This document shows positions 1 through 10,044 of a stretch of DNA of 64,000 bases, in pieces. How positions within the stretch are numbered: the stretch's first letter is position 1; each line of letters starts with the position of its first letter. The DNA is from Oscillospiraceae bacterium (GTDB taxonomy: Bacteria; Bacillota; Clostridia; Oscillospirales; Oscillospiraceae), in contig CADARY010000008.1 of the NCBI GenBank assembly GCA_902790375.1, forward strand, positions 24,379-88,378, given 5' to 3'. The translations under genes were made by a program, and so were the position numbers. The notes under the pieces were generated by a model that saw nothing but the letters and a program-made list of their open reading frames with translations, had not been told where the DNA came from and did not search any database.

Positions 1-481
1 TGAGAAATACCAAAAGAATGTTTACAATGATAGACTTTTTCCGGTTGTTTTCCCACATAGCAAGTATCTCTCCACGTTCTGAAAATAAAATAAAGTATAT
101 AATGAAAGAACAGAAAGAATGAGGCAAAGCACTCCATTTCAGGAAAAAACGGGGCCATTCCACAAAAAAAGTGCCGATAAGACACAAAACGCCTATTCTT
201 GTCAGTATAGAGTAGTTTAACATAATTCAATATAAAAGGCAACGGTATTCATTAAAAAAAATAGACAATCCTGCAAAACTCCCGAAAGCCTTTTTTTATA
301 CGACACTCCCATATCCCCGCTGCGGCAGGGCGCGGGCCGGGGCTGCCCGGAACAGGCGGCAGGCCCCCGCGAAAAGAAAAAACTTGCGCAAAGCCCGGCG
401 CTGCGATACAATAAACGGAAGCTGTCCGCCGCTTCGACAGAAGGGCGGCGGCCTTTCATTCTGTGTACAGAGGGTTTTGCT
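1..481. other. AT-rich intergenic region, no gene seen
   Basis: The first 300 bases are clearly AT-richer than the rest of the window and hold no convincing reading frame on either strand. The open minus-strand frames that run into it are shadows of the gene beginning at 482. The last 100 bases hold the promoter listed separately. I see no RNA gene. Confidence 0.6.
384..412 (+). promoter_or_regulatory. Sigma-A-type promoter for the hydrolase/phosphoesterase pair
   Basis: TTGCGC at 384-389 and TACAAT at 407-412 are separated by 17 bases, close to the sigma-A consensus. The site lies about 70 bases upstream of the GTG start at 482. Confidence 0.55.
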
Positions 482-1834
482 GTGACAAGGAAAGGTAGAA
501 GAATACTGGCGTTTGTGCTTCTGCTCACGGTGCTGCTGCTGGGGGCGCTGGTCGCGTGGCGTTTTCTGCGCACACGGCAGCGGCAGGCGGCGCTCGGCCG
601 GGCGGAGGCCTTCTATACCGCCGGAGACTATGCGGCCGCGCGGGACGTGTTCCTCTCTCTCGGGCTCGGGGAGCGGGCGCGGGACTGCGACGAGCAGCTT
701 GTGATCGAGGAGAAGAAAACGGAATACCGGGCGGCGGAGAGCCTTTTGCAGACGGGGGACTATCTCGGCGCGAAGGAGGCCTTTCTTGCCCTCGGCGATT
801 TTGAGGACGCGGCGCAGCGGGCGCAGGAGTGCGACTTCCGGCGGGCCGAGCGTTATGCCGAAGACGACCGCCATGCCGAGGCGATCTCCCTGCTGGGCAC
901 GCTCCCGGACTATCCCGGGGCGAAGGCGCTGCTGGAGAGCTGCCGCGAGACCCTCTATCAGCGGGCGCTGGAGGCGACCTACGCCTGCCGTCTGGACGAG
1001 GCGGTGCGGCGCTGGGGAGAGCTTGGCGACTACAAAGACAGCGAAAGCCTGAGGCAGCGCTGCCTGAATCGCATCGTCGCCATGAACGAGGCGCCGGAGG
1101 AGCCGGTGCGCTACTCGGAATACGCGGGCTATGACCTCGGCAAGGGCGTCCTGTATTATCACCGCCTGGGGCTCATCTATGTCCCGAAGGACGCGGGGCC
1201 TGAGACCAGGTGCATGATCTTCTACCCCGGCGGCTATGATGAAGCGCTGGCCAACAACTATCTCACCGAATACATTTACAGCCCGGACCCGCCCAACGCC
1301 ATCATGCTCCTCTGCTACGCCAACGGCTTCGGCCACGAGGCGGACAAGGTGGAGGACTCCTGGCGCACCCTCGAGCAGGCGGCGCTGGAGAATAACGTCT
1401 TCCTGCACGATCTGGTTCTGTGCGGGGCCAGCATGGGCGCATACACCGCCTGTCAGGGCGCGGCGATCCTCTATGAAAACTACGGTGTGCGCACCAGGGC
1501 GGTCATGACCTTTGACGCGGGCATGCACTGGGAGATGGACGGGCACACCCTGACGCCGACCCAGTGCGACAGCACGGCGAAAGCCGGAACGCTTTTTTAT
1601 CTGTTTGAATTCGGCGGCGTGGGCATGAACAAGCGGGCCATCGAGCTCATGGTGGCCCACGGCAACAATGTCACGGTGGTCGAGTGCGCCGGCGGCGGAC
1701 ACTACGGCATCATCACCGACGCCATGGAATACGGCATGCTCGATTGGGTCCTCGGCAGGGGAGAGCGGCCTGTCAACAGCAATTATACCTATTACCCCCT
1801 GGATAAGAATTCCACCTATCCCTACGGAGTATAA
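482..1834 (+). CDS. Membrane-anchored protein with TPR-like repeats and an alpha/beta-hydrolase-like domain
   Basis: A 450-residue protein starting at GTG. Residues about 8-27 form one membrane segment after a basic N-terminus, so the rest is probably outside the cell. Residues about 35-200 contain short helical repeats (GDYAAARDVFLSLG, GDYLGAKEAFLALG, then a degenerate copy) like tetratricopeptide repeats. The C-terminal half resembles an alpha/beta hydrolase: a GASMG nucleophile elbow near residue 317 and a late GGGHYG that could supply the histidine. Substrate unknown; an esterase or peptidase role is inference. Three bases separate it from the metallophosphoesterase at 1838, so the two are probably co-transcribed. 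Confidence 0.7.
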   Translation: MTRKGRRILAFVLLLTVLLLGALVAWRFLRTRQRQAALGRAEAFYTAGDYAAARDVFLSLGLGERARDCDEQLVIEEKKTEYRAAESLLQTGDYLGAKEAFLALGDFEDAAQRAQECDFRRAERYAEDDRHAEAISLLGTLPDYPGAKALLESCRETLYQRALEATYACRLDEAVRRWGELGDYKDSESLRQRCLNRIVAMNEAPEEPVRYSEYAGYDLGKGVLYYHRLGLIYVPKDAGPETRCMIFYPGGYDEALANNYLTEYIYSPDPPNAIMLLCYANGFGHEADKVEDSWRTLEQAALENNVFLHDLVLCGASMGAYTACQGAAILYENYGVRTRAVMTFDAGMHWEMDGHTLTPTQCDSTAKAGTLFYLFEFGGVGMNKRAIELMVAHGNNVTVVECAGGGHYGIITDAMEYGMLDWVLGRGERPVNSNYTYYPLDKNSTYPYGV

Positions 1835-1837
1835 CAG

Positions 1838-3904
1838 ATGAAAAGCAAGAATAACGGCGCTGAAAAACGAATTGAAGAATTCGCCGATCTGTTCCTGAAC
1901 ACGCTGGATTACAGCCCGGCCTTTGCCGAGGCGAACGACAGGATACGCGCGGCGCTTCGGGAGAAGGCAAAGGAGCTGTCCTTTGAAGAGCTGGCCGAAA
2001 GCTGCGGCAGTCTTGAAAAGATGGCGGCTCTCGCGGGCTACAGCGCGCAGGACGTGAAGGCCTGGCGCGGCAGCGGGACGGCGCTGGACACGGACACCCT
2101 GAGAAGGGAGCTTCGCATCCAGCAGCGCCGGATTTATGGGATTGCCCTGCTGCTCACCGCGGCGATCAGCGAGGCCGTCTGGGCGGTGTTCAACGCCGTC
2201 CATCGCAATTCCGAGCTGCCCCTTTCCGTCGCCCTTGTCCTTTTGCTGCTGGCGGGCGCGTGGGCTGTATACCGGAAATACAGGAGGGGACTTCGCGAGG
2301 GGCAAAGCCTCAGCGCCCCGGCCTATCAGAAGGTGTGCCAGCTGTCGGACCTGTACCTGAAACGGCTGTTGCACGCCATTGCCCTCTTTGTCGCGGCCCT
2401 GGCGCTTTTCGCAGGATTGGAGCTGTGCTTCTATTTCTTCGGCAATTCCAAGGCAGCCGAGCTCGGGGAGAACATAGGCGCGAACCTGCTGGCGATACAG
2501 CTGCCGCTGTATCTGCTGCTCAAAAACATCCTCGGCGTGCGCCTCGCGCGCAGCTATGCCGTCCTCGGCAAGGAAGAGCGCGCCGACCGGCATCTGTTCT
2601 GCATGGAGGTTTTTGCGCTTTTCTACTGGGGCTCGGTGCTGACGGCGGGCGTCGTGCTGCGCGGCAGGCTTCTCTATCCGGCAAACTTTTTCATCGTCGC
2701 GGGCGTCGTTTTTCTGCTTCTCGTGATCGCCTATGATCTGACGCTCAGAAAACGCATCACAAACCAGAACATCGTGTTCAGCCGCCGCCGCGCCGCCCTG
2801 TGGACCGCGGCCGCCGTCGTCGTGCTGGCCTTCGCCTTCATGAACCGCGACACCTGGTTTACCCAGCCGTACATCAATTCCGTCCCGGTCGTAAGCCGCA
2901 CGACCGTCCCCATCGAGTACGATGATGAGACGGGCGTCTATACCCTCACGGCGGCGCAGGGGGACTTCAAAATCCTGCACCTCACGGACATCCACCTCGG
3001 AAACTCCCTCTATTCCTACTGGAAGGATATCAAGGCGCTCGAGGCCTGCTATGCGGAGATCTCCCATACGAAGCCGGATCTTGTCGTCGTCACGGGAGAT
3101 CTGTGCTTCCCGCTCGGCATCATGTCCATGTCGCTCAACAACTCCGCCCCGGTCTATCAGTTTGCCGCCTTCATGCGCAATACCGGCGTCCCCTGGGCCT
3201 TCACCTACGGCAACCACGACACCGAGAGCATCGCCTCCATGAACCGGATGGAGCTGAACGAGGTGTATAAGTCCCTCTCCTTCAAAACCTCCGGAAACCT
3301 GCTCTATCCCTATGTGCAGCCGGGGATCACCGGGCGCAATAACCAGCTTATCGAGCTGCGAAACGCAGACGGCAGCCTCAACACCGCGCTCTTCCTGCTC
3401 GATTCCAACGCCTATACCGGCGAGGGGATCAACGTCTATGACTACATTCACGACGATCAGGTGGACTGGTACGCTTCCCAGGTCGAGCGTCTGAACAGGG
3501 AGGCGGGGCGCGTCGTACCGTCGCTGATCTTCTTCCATATCCCGCTGCAGCAGTATCGCACAGCCTATCAGCTTTACCAGGCGGGCAGCGACGAGGTGAC
3601 GTACTTCTTCGGTGAAAATGAGGAGAAGATGATCGACACGGTCTGCTGCTCCGACTATCCCAGCGCGCTCTTTGACCGCATCCTCGCGCTCGGCAGCACC
3701 ACCGGCACCTTCTGCGGGCACGATCATTACAACAACATGTCCCTGGAGTACAAGGGCGTCCGCCTCACCTACGGCATGAGCATCGACTATCTGGCCATGC
3801 CGGGCATCGAGCACGACACTGCCCAGCGCGGCGCGGAGCTGATCACCATCCACCCCGACGCGAGCTGGGACCTGAGGCAGATTCCGCTTACGTCGATCAC
3901 GTAA
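1838..3904 (+). CDS. Membrane-bound metallophosphoesterase
   Basis: A 688-residue protein. The N-terminal 340 residues are cytoplasmic helical sequence followed by several hydrophobic segments. The last 300 residues form a calcineurin-like phosphoesterase domain with all metal-binding blocks visible: LTDIHLG (about 382), GDLC (about 422), GNHD (about 457), FFHIP (about 566) and GHDH (about 627). The domain probably faces outside and hydrolyses a phosphate ester, but the substrate is not evident. It is the second gene of a likely two-gene operon and ends at a hairpin shared with the convergent cysS. Confidence 0.8.
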   Translation: MKSKNNGAEKRIEEFADLFLNTLDYSPAFAEANDRIRAALREKAKELSFEELAESCGSLEKMAALAGYSAQDVKAWRGSGTALDTDTLRRELRIQQRRIYGIALLLTAAISEAVWAVFNAVHRNSELPLSVALVLLLLAGAWAVYRKYRRGLREGQSLSAPAYQKVCQLSDLYLKRLLHAIALFVAALALFAGLELCFYFFGNSKAAELGENIGANLLAIQLPLYLLLKNILGVRLARSYAVLGKEERADRHLFCMEVFALFYWGSVLTAGVVLRGRLLYPANFFIVAGVVFLLLVIAYDLTLRKRITNQNIVFSRRRAALWTAAAVVVLAFAFMNRDTWFTQPYINSVPVVSRTTVPIEYDDETGVYTLTAAQGDFKILHLTDIHLGNSLYSYWKDIKALEACYAEISHTKPDLVVVTGDLCFPLGIMSMSLNNSAPVYQFAAFMRNTGVPWAFTYGNHDTESIASMNRMELNEVYKSLSFKTSGNLLYPYVQPGITGRNNQLIELRNADGSLNTALFLLDSNAYTGEGINVYDYIHDDQVDWYASQVERLNREAGRVVPSLIFFHIPLQQYRTAYQLYQAGSDEVTYFFGENEEKMIDTVCCSDYPSALFDRILALGSTTGTFCGHDHYNNMSLEYKGVRLTYGMSIDYLAMPGIEHDTAQRGAELITIHPDASWDLRQIPLTSIT

Positions 3905-4016
3905 GCGCTCCGGTCAATGCGCGCCGGTGACCGAGGTCACCGGCAAGCAAGGATCGCGTCACACGTTTCTCGCGCGTCGCGGTGGCGCGGCTATCCGTAT
4001 TCTCCGAAAACAGCAG

Positions 4017-4047
4017 CAGCGCCGCACGGTTCATTCGTGCGGCGCTG
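4017..4047. terminator. Bidirectional hairpin between convergent genes
   Basis: A perfect 12-base-pair stem (4017-4028 with 4036-4047) and 7-base loop lies between the plus-strand phosphoesterase and the minus-strand cysS. There is no clear run of U on either side, so termination strength is uncertain. Confidence 0.5.
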
Positions 4048-4070
4048 TACTTATCTACCCGAAAGGCCTG

Positions 4071-5437
4071 TCAAATTCTTTTCCACTTGGCTCCGTGGGG
4101 AATGTCAGTCACTTCGATGCCCGCGGCCTTGAGCTCCTCGCGGATGCGGTCGGCCTCGGCAAAGTTTTTGGCCTTCTTGGCGTCCTGGCGTGCGCGGATC
4201 TTCGCCTCCACATCGGCATCGGCCTCGCCGGACTCGGAGATGATGGTGAACTCCCCGGCCACAACCTGCTGGCGCTTGAGCTCCTCGCGCCTGGCGGCGG
4301 CCTTTTCAATCAGGCTCAGTCCAAGCACGGTATCAAAAGCCCGTTATCCATGGCGGCGCGGAATTTCTGATCGAGCTCGCTGAAGGCCGCCTCGTCGAAC
4401 GCCCCGTCCCCGGGCTTGAGGGCCGCGACGCGGGCGATGAGCTTGTTGTAGGCGCCCTGCGCGTTGTCGAGGTTCTCCCAGGAGAACACCAGGCTCTTGC
4501 GGTAGTGGCTCTGGAGGCAGAAGAAGCGGTAGGCCAGAGGATCATAGCCCTTCTGCTCGAGCAGGGACACGGTCAGAAACTCGCCGCTGGACTTGCTCAT
4601 TTTCCCGGAAGTGGTGTTCAGGTGGAGGACATGCATCCAGTATTTCACCCAGGGATGGCCGAGATAGGCCTCGGACTGGGCAATTTCATTGGTGTGGTGG
4701 GGGAAGGCGTTGTCAATGCCGCCGCAGTGGATGTCGATGTTCTCGCCCAGGTGCTTCATGGAAATGCCGGAGCATTCGATGTGCCAGCCGGGATAGCCCA
4801 CGCCCCAGGGAGAGTCCCACTTGAGGGCCTGATCCTCGAACTTGGACTTGGTAAACCAGAGCACAAAATCGTTCCTGTTGCGCTTGTTGGTATCCTCCTC
4901 CACGCCCTCGCGCACGCCGACGTTCAGATCCTCCTCCTTGAAGTCGTTGAAGACATAGTACTTTTCCAGCTTCGAGGTATCGAAGTACACGTTGCCGCCG
5001 GCAAAGTAGGCGTAGCCCGTGTCCATGAGCTTTTGGATGATGCGGATGTAATCGTCGATGCAGTGGGTGGCGGGCTCCACCACGTCGGGGGTCTTGATGT
5101 TGAGCTTTGCGCAGTCGTCAAAGAAGGCGTCGGTGTAGTACTGCGCGATCTCCAGCACGCTCTTGTGCTCGCGCCTCGCGCCCTTGAGCATCTTGTCCTC
5201 GCCCTCGTCCGCGTCGGAGGTGAGATGGCCGACGTCGGTGATGTTCATGACGCGCTTGACGTTATAGCCCGTGTAGCGCAGATACTTCTCCAGAATATCC
5301 TCCATGATGTAGGAACGGAGATTGCCGATGTGCGCGAAGTGGTAGACCGTCGGCCCGCAGGTGTACATCTTGACAAGGCTCGGATCATAGGGGACGAACT
5401 CCTCCCGCTTGCGGGAGGCGGAATTGTACAGGATCAT
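4071..5437 (-). pseudogene. cysS: Cysteinyl-tRNA synthetase, interrupted by an internal deletion and frameshift
   Basis: The frame from 5437 encodes the catalytic part of CysRS: CGPTVYHFAHIGN with the HIGH motif, zinc ligands including HIECSG and HCGGIDNAFPHH, and KMSKS. It stops at 4316 after FRAAMDNG. The C-terminal part continues in another frame (DTVLGLSLIEKAA, ending IPHGAKWKRI at 4071). By comparison with other CysRS proteins about 35-45 residues following AMD(D/N)DFNTA are missing at roughly 4325-4350, and the frame shifts across the junction. The gene is normally essential and single-copy, so this is either a true lesion with a second copy elsewhere or an assembly/sequencing error. 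It is last in a minus-strand run after pgsA. Confidence 0.8.
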
Positions 5438-5463
5438 GTGACATTACTCCTTTTATATGCCGT

Positions 5464-5535
5464 ACGGGCCGATGCCCTCATCGGCCCGTGAATTTGCAAA
5501 TCGTCAGGGCTTCGGTTCGATCCGGGGATCGAACC
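5464..5535. repeat. Two adjacent hairpins between pgsA and cysS
   Basis: 5464-5489 is an 11-base-pair perfect stem with a CCCT loop. 5514-5535 is a 9-base-pair perfect stem (GGTTCGATC/GATCGAACC) with a CGGG loop. Neither has a U tract. They could stabilise or process the pgsA-cysS transcript. The block resembles 17880-17985 in part. Confidence 0.45.
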
Positions 5536-5548
5536 CCGGGAACACCGA

Positions 5549-6070
5549 TCAATCGGCATCTTTGAATACAGACCAGTTTTTAATAAAGTATTCCACGCCG
5601 GAATAGACGGTGGTGATGAGGATGACGGCGGTGACAAAGAGGTTCAGCTCCGGGTACTCGCGAAAGACGATCAGAAAGCACAGCCCGATCATCGTGCAGG
5701 TGGTCTTCACCTTGCCGGACCAGGCCGCGGCGATGACATGCTGCCGCTCCGCCGCCACAAGGCGCAGACCCGACACGGCAAACTCGCGGAAGAGGATGAT
5801 GGCGACGGCCCAGCCGGGCATCTGCCCCTTTTCCACCAGAAAGCACATGCACGAGAGCACCAGCATCTTGTCCGCCAGCGGGTCCATGAACTTGCCGAAG
5901 TTGGAGATCTGATTGTAATGCCGGGCAATATAGCCGTCCAGCAGATCGCTGAGACTGGCAAGGATAAAGACGACGACGGCCGGGATGCGCAGATCCAGAT
6001 AGGCCAGCACCATAAACACGGGAATCAGAATAACGCGCAGCATGGTGATCTTGTTGGCAGTGGTGTTCAT
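5549..6070 (-). CDS. pgsA: CDP-diacylglycerol--glycerol-3-phosphate 3-phosphatidyltransferase
   Basis: This 173-residue membrane enzyme makes phosphatidylglycerol phosphate, the committed step to phosphatidylglycerol and cardiolipin. The CDP-alcohol phosphatidyltransferase signature is complete: SDLLDGYIAR, then GKFMDPLADK, supplying the spaced aspartates. Several hydrophobic segments and the length fit the family. Its ATG overlaps the rimO stop codon by one base, so translational coupling is likely. The rimO-pgsA adjacency is common in Clostridia and Bacilli. Confidence 0.93.
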   Translation of the reverse strand: MNTTANKITMLRVILIPVFMVLAYLDLRIPAVVVFILASLSDLLDGYIARHYNQISNFGKFMDPLADKMLVLSCMCFLVEKGQMPGWAVAIILFREFAVSGLRLVAAERQHVIAAAWSGKVKTTCTMIGLCFLIVFREYPELNLFVTAVILITTVYSGVEYFIKNWSVFKDAD

Positions 6071-7404
6071 TACGCTCCCCCCTTCAGCCGGCCGTAGAGC
6101 AGCCCGTCCTCCGTACTTTCGATCAAAACCTCCTGCAGCTCGCCCTCACGGCCGGGACCGGCGTAGAGCACCTGTCCGTCGATATCCGGCGAGTCGGCAT
6201 AGCTGCGGCCCACATACAGGCCGCTCTCCTCATCGAAGCCCTCGCACAGCACGTCGAGGGTTTTCCCCACAAGGCTCCGACAGAAATCCTCCATGATGGG
6301 CGCCTGCAGCTCGAGGATCAGATCGGCGCGGCACCGGGCCTCCTCAAAGTCCACATGCTCCATCTCCGCCGCGGGCGTGCCCTCCTCCGGGGAGAAGGGG
6401 AAGACGCCGACGCGCTCAATGCGCGCCTCGCGCAGAAAGCCGCACAGCTCCTCAAATTCCGCCTCCCCCTCGCCGGGGAGACCGGCGATGAGACTCGTGC
6501 GCAGCACAAGACCGGGGATGCGCGAGCGCAGGGCTTTGAAGAGCCTGCGGATATCCGCGCCGGTGCCGCGGCGGTTCATGCGCTTCAGGATACCGTCGTT
6601 GATGTGCTGGATGGGGATATCCAGATACTTGACGATCTTGGGATTCGAGGCGATCTCCTCGATCAGCTCGTCGTCAAACTGGTCTACATATAGATAATGC
6701 AGGCGCAGCCATTCGACCCCCTCGATTTCCGAGAGCCTTCGGCAGAGCTCCGCCAGAGAGCGCCTGCCGTAGAGATCGACGCCGTAGCGGGTGATGTCCT
6801 GGGCGATGACGATGAGCTCCTTTGCCCCGTGCGCCGCAAGATCCCGCGCCTCCTCGAGGATGTTCTCCATGCTCCGCGAGCGGTATCGGCCCCGGATGAA
6901 GGGAATGGCGCAGAAGGCGCAGAAGTTGTTGCAGCCCTCCGCAATGCGCAGGTAGGCCCAGCCCGGCCCGGTGGTGACCACGCGGGGGATCTCATCCACC
7001 GGCGCGCTCTGATCGCCGAAGAGGCTGAGAGAGCGCTTTTCCATCACGGCGTTTGCCGCCGCCACGATGTCCTTGAAGCTCCCCACGCCGAGCACGGCGT
7101 CGATCTCCGGCAGCTCCTGCAAAATGGAGTCCCGATAGCGCTCGGCAAGACAGCCCGTCACGATGAGGCCGCCGAGCTTCCCGTCCTTTTTCAGCTCCGC
7201 CATTTCGAGGATGCTGTCGATGGCCTCGCTCTTGGCGGCGTCGATGAAGCCGCAGGTATTGACGATGACGAGGTCGGCCCCCTCCGGGTCCGGGACCAGG
7301 GTGAAGCCCGCCTCACTCATCAGGTAAAGCATCTGCTCGCTGTTGACCAGGTTTTTGGCGCAGCCCAGCGAGATCATTGCAAAGCTTTTTTCCATGTTAT
7401 TCAT
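6070..7404 (-). CDS. rimO: Ribosomal protein S12 (aspartate) methylthiotransferase RimO
   Basis: This 444-residue radical SAM enzyme methylthiolates an aspartate of ribosomal protein S12. It has the N-terminal UPF0004 domain (MISLGCAKNLVNSEQM with the first cluster cysteine), the radical SAM motif CNNFCAFC near residue 150, the following IPFIRGRYRSR, and a C-terminal TRAM-like region. Length is normal. Its start overlaps the end of recX by eight bases and its end overlaps pgsA. MiaB is the closest alternative, but the opening motif and neighbours favour RimO. Confidence 0.93.
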   Translation of the reverse strand: MNNMEKSFAMISLGCAKNLVNSEQMLYLMSEAGFTLVPDPEGADLVIVNTCGFIDAAKSEAIDSILEMAELKKDGKLGGLIVTGCLAERYRDSILQELPEIDAVLGVGSFKDIVAAANAVMEKRSLSLFGDQSAPVDEIPRVVTTGPGWAYLRIAEGCNNFCAFCAIPFIRGRYRSRSMENILEEARDLAAHGAKELIVIAQDITRYGVDLYGRRSLAELCRRLSEIEGVEWLRLHYLYVDQFDDELIEEIASNPKIVKYLDIPIQHINDGILKRMNRRGTGADIRRLFKALRSRIPGLVLRTSLIAGLPGEGEAEFEELCGFLREARIERVGVFPFSPEEGTPAAEMEHVDFEEARCRADLILELQAPIMEDFCRSLVGKTLDVLCEGFDEESGLYVGRSYADSPDIDGQVLYAGPGREGELQEVLIESTEDGLLYGRLKGGA

Positions 7405-8008
7405 CCTCCAAAGAGGTTTGAAAGCGTGCCAGCGCGGCGCGGATCTCCTCCCCGCCGTAGCCCCGGCGAAAGAGCGCGGCGCTGAGCCTCCTGACCGCGT
7501 CCCGGTCTTCGGGGTCCTTCAGGCGCTGGGCGATGAAGCGGTCAAGCTTCTCCGTGCTCTCCGGCATGGCGGAGAGCGCCTCGTCCCGGAGCTCCCGCGG
7601 GATGCCGCGGCGCAGAAGCTCCTGCCGGATATGCCCCTCGCCGTAGCCCTTGGCGGCGTAATGCCGGACGATGGCGGCGGCGTAGCTTTCCTCGTTTATC
7701 AGCCCGCGCTCCGTGATCCAGGAGACGCAGCAGTCCGCGGTCTGCTCGTCAAAGCCCTTCTCCCGAAGCTTCTTTCCGAGCTCCTTTGCCGACATCTGCC
7801 GCCGGGAGACAAGCTGCAGGGCCTTTTCCCGGGCAAGGGCGCGCCGCGCCTGCGTCTGCAGCGTTTGCAGGGCCTCAAAGTCCAGCTCCCGCCCGCGAAA
7901 AAGCCGCAGCTCCGTCACTACGCCGAGGGTGGCGCGGATCTCCCCGCCGTCGTCAAGGCAGACGGTGACATGCTCGGGCGAGGTCTGTCTCAGGGAAGTG
8001 ATCAGCAT
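7397..8008 (-). CDS. recX: RecA regulatory protein RecX
   Basis: A 203-residue mostly helical protein with the three-helix repeats of RecX (ARRALAREKALQLVSRRQMS, ELGKKLREKGF, then YGEGHIRQELLRRGI). RecX binds RecA filaments and limits recombinase activity. It starts eight bases after the recA stop, the usual arrangement, so the two are very likely co-transcribed. Confidence 0.92.
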   Translation of the reverse strand: MLITSLRQTSPEHVTVCLDDGGEIRATLGVVTELRLFRGRELDFEALQTLQTQARRALAREKALQLVSRRQMSAKELGKKLREKGFDEQTADCCVSWITERGLINEESYAAAIVRHYAAKGYGEGHIRQELLRRGIPRELRDEALSAMPESTEKLDRFIAQRLKDPEDRDAVRRLSAALFRRGYGGEEIRAALARFQTSLEDE

Positions 8009-8016
8009 CGAGGGGC

Positions 8017-9135
8017 TCAGTCCTCTTCAAAGTCCGCCGCGCTCACATCCACCGCAGGGGCGGCGGCAGTACGGCCGGAAGCCATCGCTGCCTTCATGGC
8101 CTGGGGGCTCATGAGCTTATGGGCGTTGTCGCGGATCTCCTGCTCGATCCGGTCGCAGACCTCGGGGTTATCCGCGAGATACTGCTTCACACCGTCGCGG
8201 CCCTGGATGCGGTTGCCGTCCACGGTGAACCAGGCGCCGGCCTTGTCGATGATCTCCAGCTTTACGCCGAGATCCACGATCTCGCCGATCTTGGAGATGC
8301 CCTCGCCGTACATGATGTCGAACTCCGCCTCACGGAAGGGGGGCGCGACCTTGTTCTTGACCACCTTGGCGCGGGTGCGGTTGCCCACCATCTCGCCGTT
8401 GACCTTGAGGGTCTCGATGCGCCGCACGTCGATGCGCACGCTCGCGTAGTACTTGAGGGCGAGGCCGCCGGGCGTGGTCTCGGGGTTTCCGTACATGACG
8501 CCGATCTTCTGACGCAGCTGGTTGATGAAGATGACGGTGCAGTTATTCTTGGAGATGGCGCCGGCAAGGCGGCGCATGGCTTGGCTCATGAGACGCGCCA
8601 GGGCGCCGACCACGGTGTCGCCGACCTCCCCCTCAAGCTCAACGCGGGGAATGAGCGCGGCGACGGAGTCGACCACGACCACGTCCACAGCGCCGGAGCG
8701 CACCAGGGATTCGGCAATGTCCAGGGCCTGCTCGCCGGTGTCCGGCTGGGAGATCAGGAGACTGTCGATGTCCACGCCGAGGGCGCGGGCGTAGGCCGGC
8801 TCCAGGGCATGCTCCACGTCGATGTAGGCCGCGTCGCCCCCGGCCTTCTGGGCCGAGGCCACCGCATGCAGGGCCAGGGTGGTCTTGCCGCTGGCCTCGG
8901 GGCCGTAGATCTCCACGATCCTCCCCTTGGGGATGCCGCCGATGCCGAGGGCCAGATCCAGCGCCAGCGAGCCTGTGGACAGCGCCTCCACATTCACGGA
9001 GATATCGTCGCCCAGGCGCATGATGGTGCCCTTGCCGTAGTCCTTCTCAATCTTGGCAATCGCGGTCTCCAGGGCTTTTTTCTTATCGGAATTGGCCGGC
9101 ACGGCAACCGCGGAAGCTTTTTTCTTTTCAGCCAT
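8017..9135 (-). CDS. recA: Recombinase RecA
   Basis: This 372-residue protein has all hallmark blocks: Walker A (GPEASGKTT), [50 protein letters not shown] and the C-terminal domain. It forms filaments on single-stranded DNA for homologous repair and co-protease activity. The start follows a TAAGGAG site. The 49 bases upstream hold no obvious LexA box, so it may depend on a promoter further up in the prmC run or be regulated differently. Confidence 0.97.
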   Translation of the reverse strand: MAEKKKASAVAVPANSDKKKALETAIAKIEKDYGKGTIMRLGDDISVNVEALSTGSLALDLALGIGGIPKGRIVEIYGPEASGKTTLALHAVASAQKAGGDAAYIDVEHALEPAYARALGVDIDSLLISQPDTGEQALDIAESLVRSGAVDVVVVDSVAALIPRVELEGEVGDTVVGALARLMSQAMRRLAGAISKNNCTVIFINQLRQKIGVMYGNPETTPGGLALKYYASVRIDVRRIETLKVNGEMVGNRTRAKVVKNKVAPPFREAEFDIMYGEGISKIGEIVDLGVKLEIIDKAGAWFTVDGNRIQGRDGVKQYLADNPEVCDRIEQEIRDNAHKLMSPQAMKAAMASGRTAAAPAVDVSAADFEED

Positions 9136-9184
9136 GTTGTTTCTCCTTACTCTTCACACTCAAAACTCAAAACTGCACACTGTC

Positions 9185-10039
9185 TCACATTCTCCCCACG
9201 ACGGCCCGCTCGACGCCTCTTGCGTCCTCGTGGATCGAGGTGGAGCTGAAGCCCGCCGCGGCGAGCATGTTGGAAACAGCCTCGGCCTGACCCTCGCCGA
9301 CCTCGAAAATCAGCAGGCCCTCCGGCCGCAGCAGCGTCTTCCAGTATTTGATGATGGCCTTGTAAAAGCGCAGGCCGTCCGCCCCGCCGTCAAGAGCCCA
9401 CACGGGCTCGTAGTCCCGGACCGAGCGGTCCAGGGTCCGGATCTCGTCGGTGGCGATATACGGGGGGTTGGAGACGATGACGTCAAAGCTCCCGATCCCC
9501 AGCGGGGGAGAGGCCGTGGCGTCCGCCTGCATGCAGATCACGCGGGTGGTGAGACGGTTGAGGTTCACATTCGCCCGGCAGACCTCCAGGGCGCTCGCGC
9601 TCAGATCCACCGCCACAAGCTTGGTGGCTGGCAGCTCGTGCCCCACCGCGCAGGTGATGCAGCCGCTGCCGCAGCAGAGATCCAGGACGCGCGCGTCCAT
9701 CTTGTAGCCGGTGAGCGCCGCCTTCACCAGGTCCACCAGCAGCTCCGTGTCGGCCCGCGGGATGAGCACGTCCTTTGTCACCTTGATGGGCAGGCCGTAA
9801 AACTCCCAGTCGCCCGTGATGTAGGCCACGGGCTCCCCGTCCAGCCGCCGGGCGGTGTATGCGGCCACCTGCTCCTCCACCTGCGCGGTGGTATAGAGGT
9901 TCAGATCCCGCAGAAGCTGCTGCACGCTCTTGCCGGCGGCGCTTGCCACCAGCACGCGGGCCTCGAGGGCATAGGCCTCGATCCCGCTGCGCTTGAGGGT
10001 GTTGCGGGTGTTGATGTAAAGCTCGTTATAGGTTTTCAA
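9185..10039 (-). CDS. prmC: Peptide chain release factor N5-glutamine methyltransferase PrmC
   Basis: A 284-residue protein if it starts at TTG (10037-10039, TTG AAA ACC), nine bases after a GGGGGAG site; the longer open frame upstream overlaps the preceding gene and is not protein-like. The SAM-binding region (VLDLCCGSGCI) and the diagnostic NPPY motif (VSNPPYIAT) are present. The enzyme methylates the GGQ glutamine of release factors. It follows the DUF1385 gene by five bases, a conserved clostridial pairing. Confidence 0.92.
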   Translation of the reverse strand: MKTYNELYINTRNTLKRSGIEAYALEARVLVASAAGKSVQQLLRDLNLYTTAQVEEQVAAYTARRLDGEPVAYITGDWEFYGLPIKVTKDVLIPRADTELLVDLVKAALTGYKMDARVLDLCCGSGCITCAVGHELPATKLVAVDLSASALEVCRANVNLNRLTTRVICMQADATASPPLGIGSFDVIVSNPPYIATDEIRTLDRSVRDYEPVWALDGGADGLRFYKAIIKYWKTLLRPEGLLIFEVGEGQAEAVSNMLAAAGFSSTSIHEDARGVERAVVGRM

Positions 10040-10044
10040 AATCC

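Noticed and set aside
296-3853. 1185-residue open frame on the minus strand
   Set aside because: It lies antisense to two genes with recognisable catalytic motifs, has no family-like motif and is explained by GC-rich third positions.
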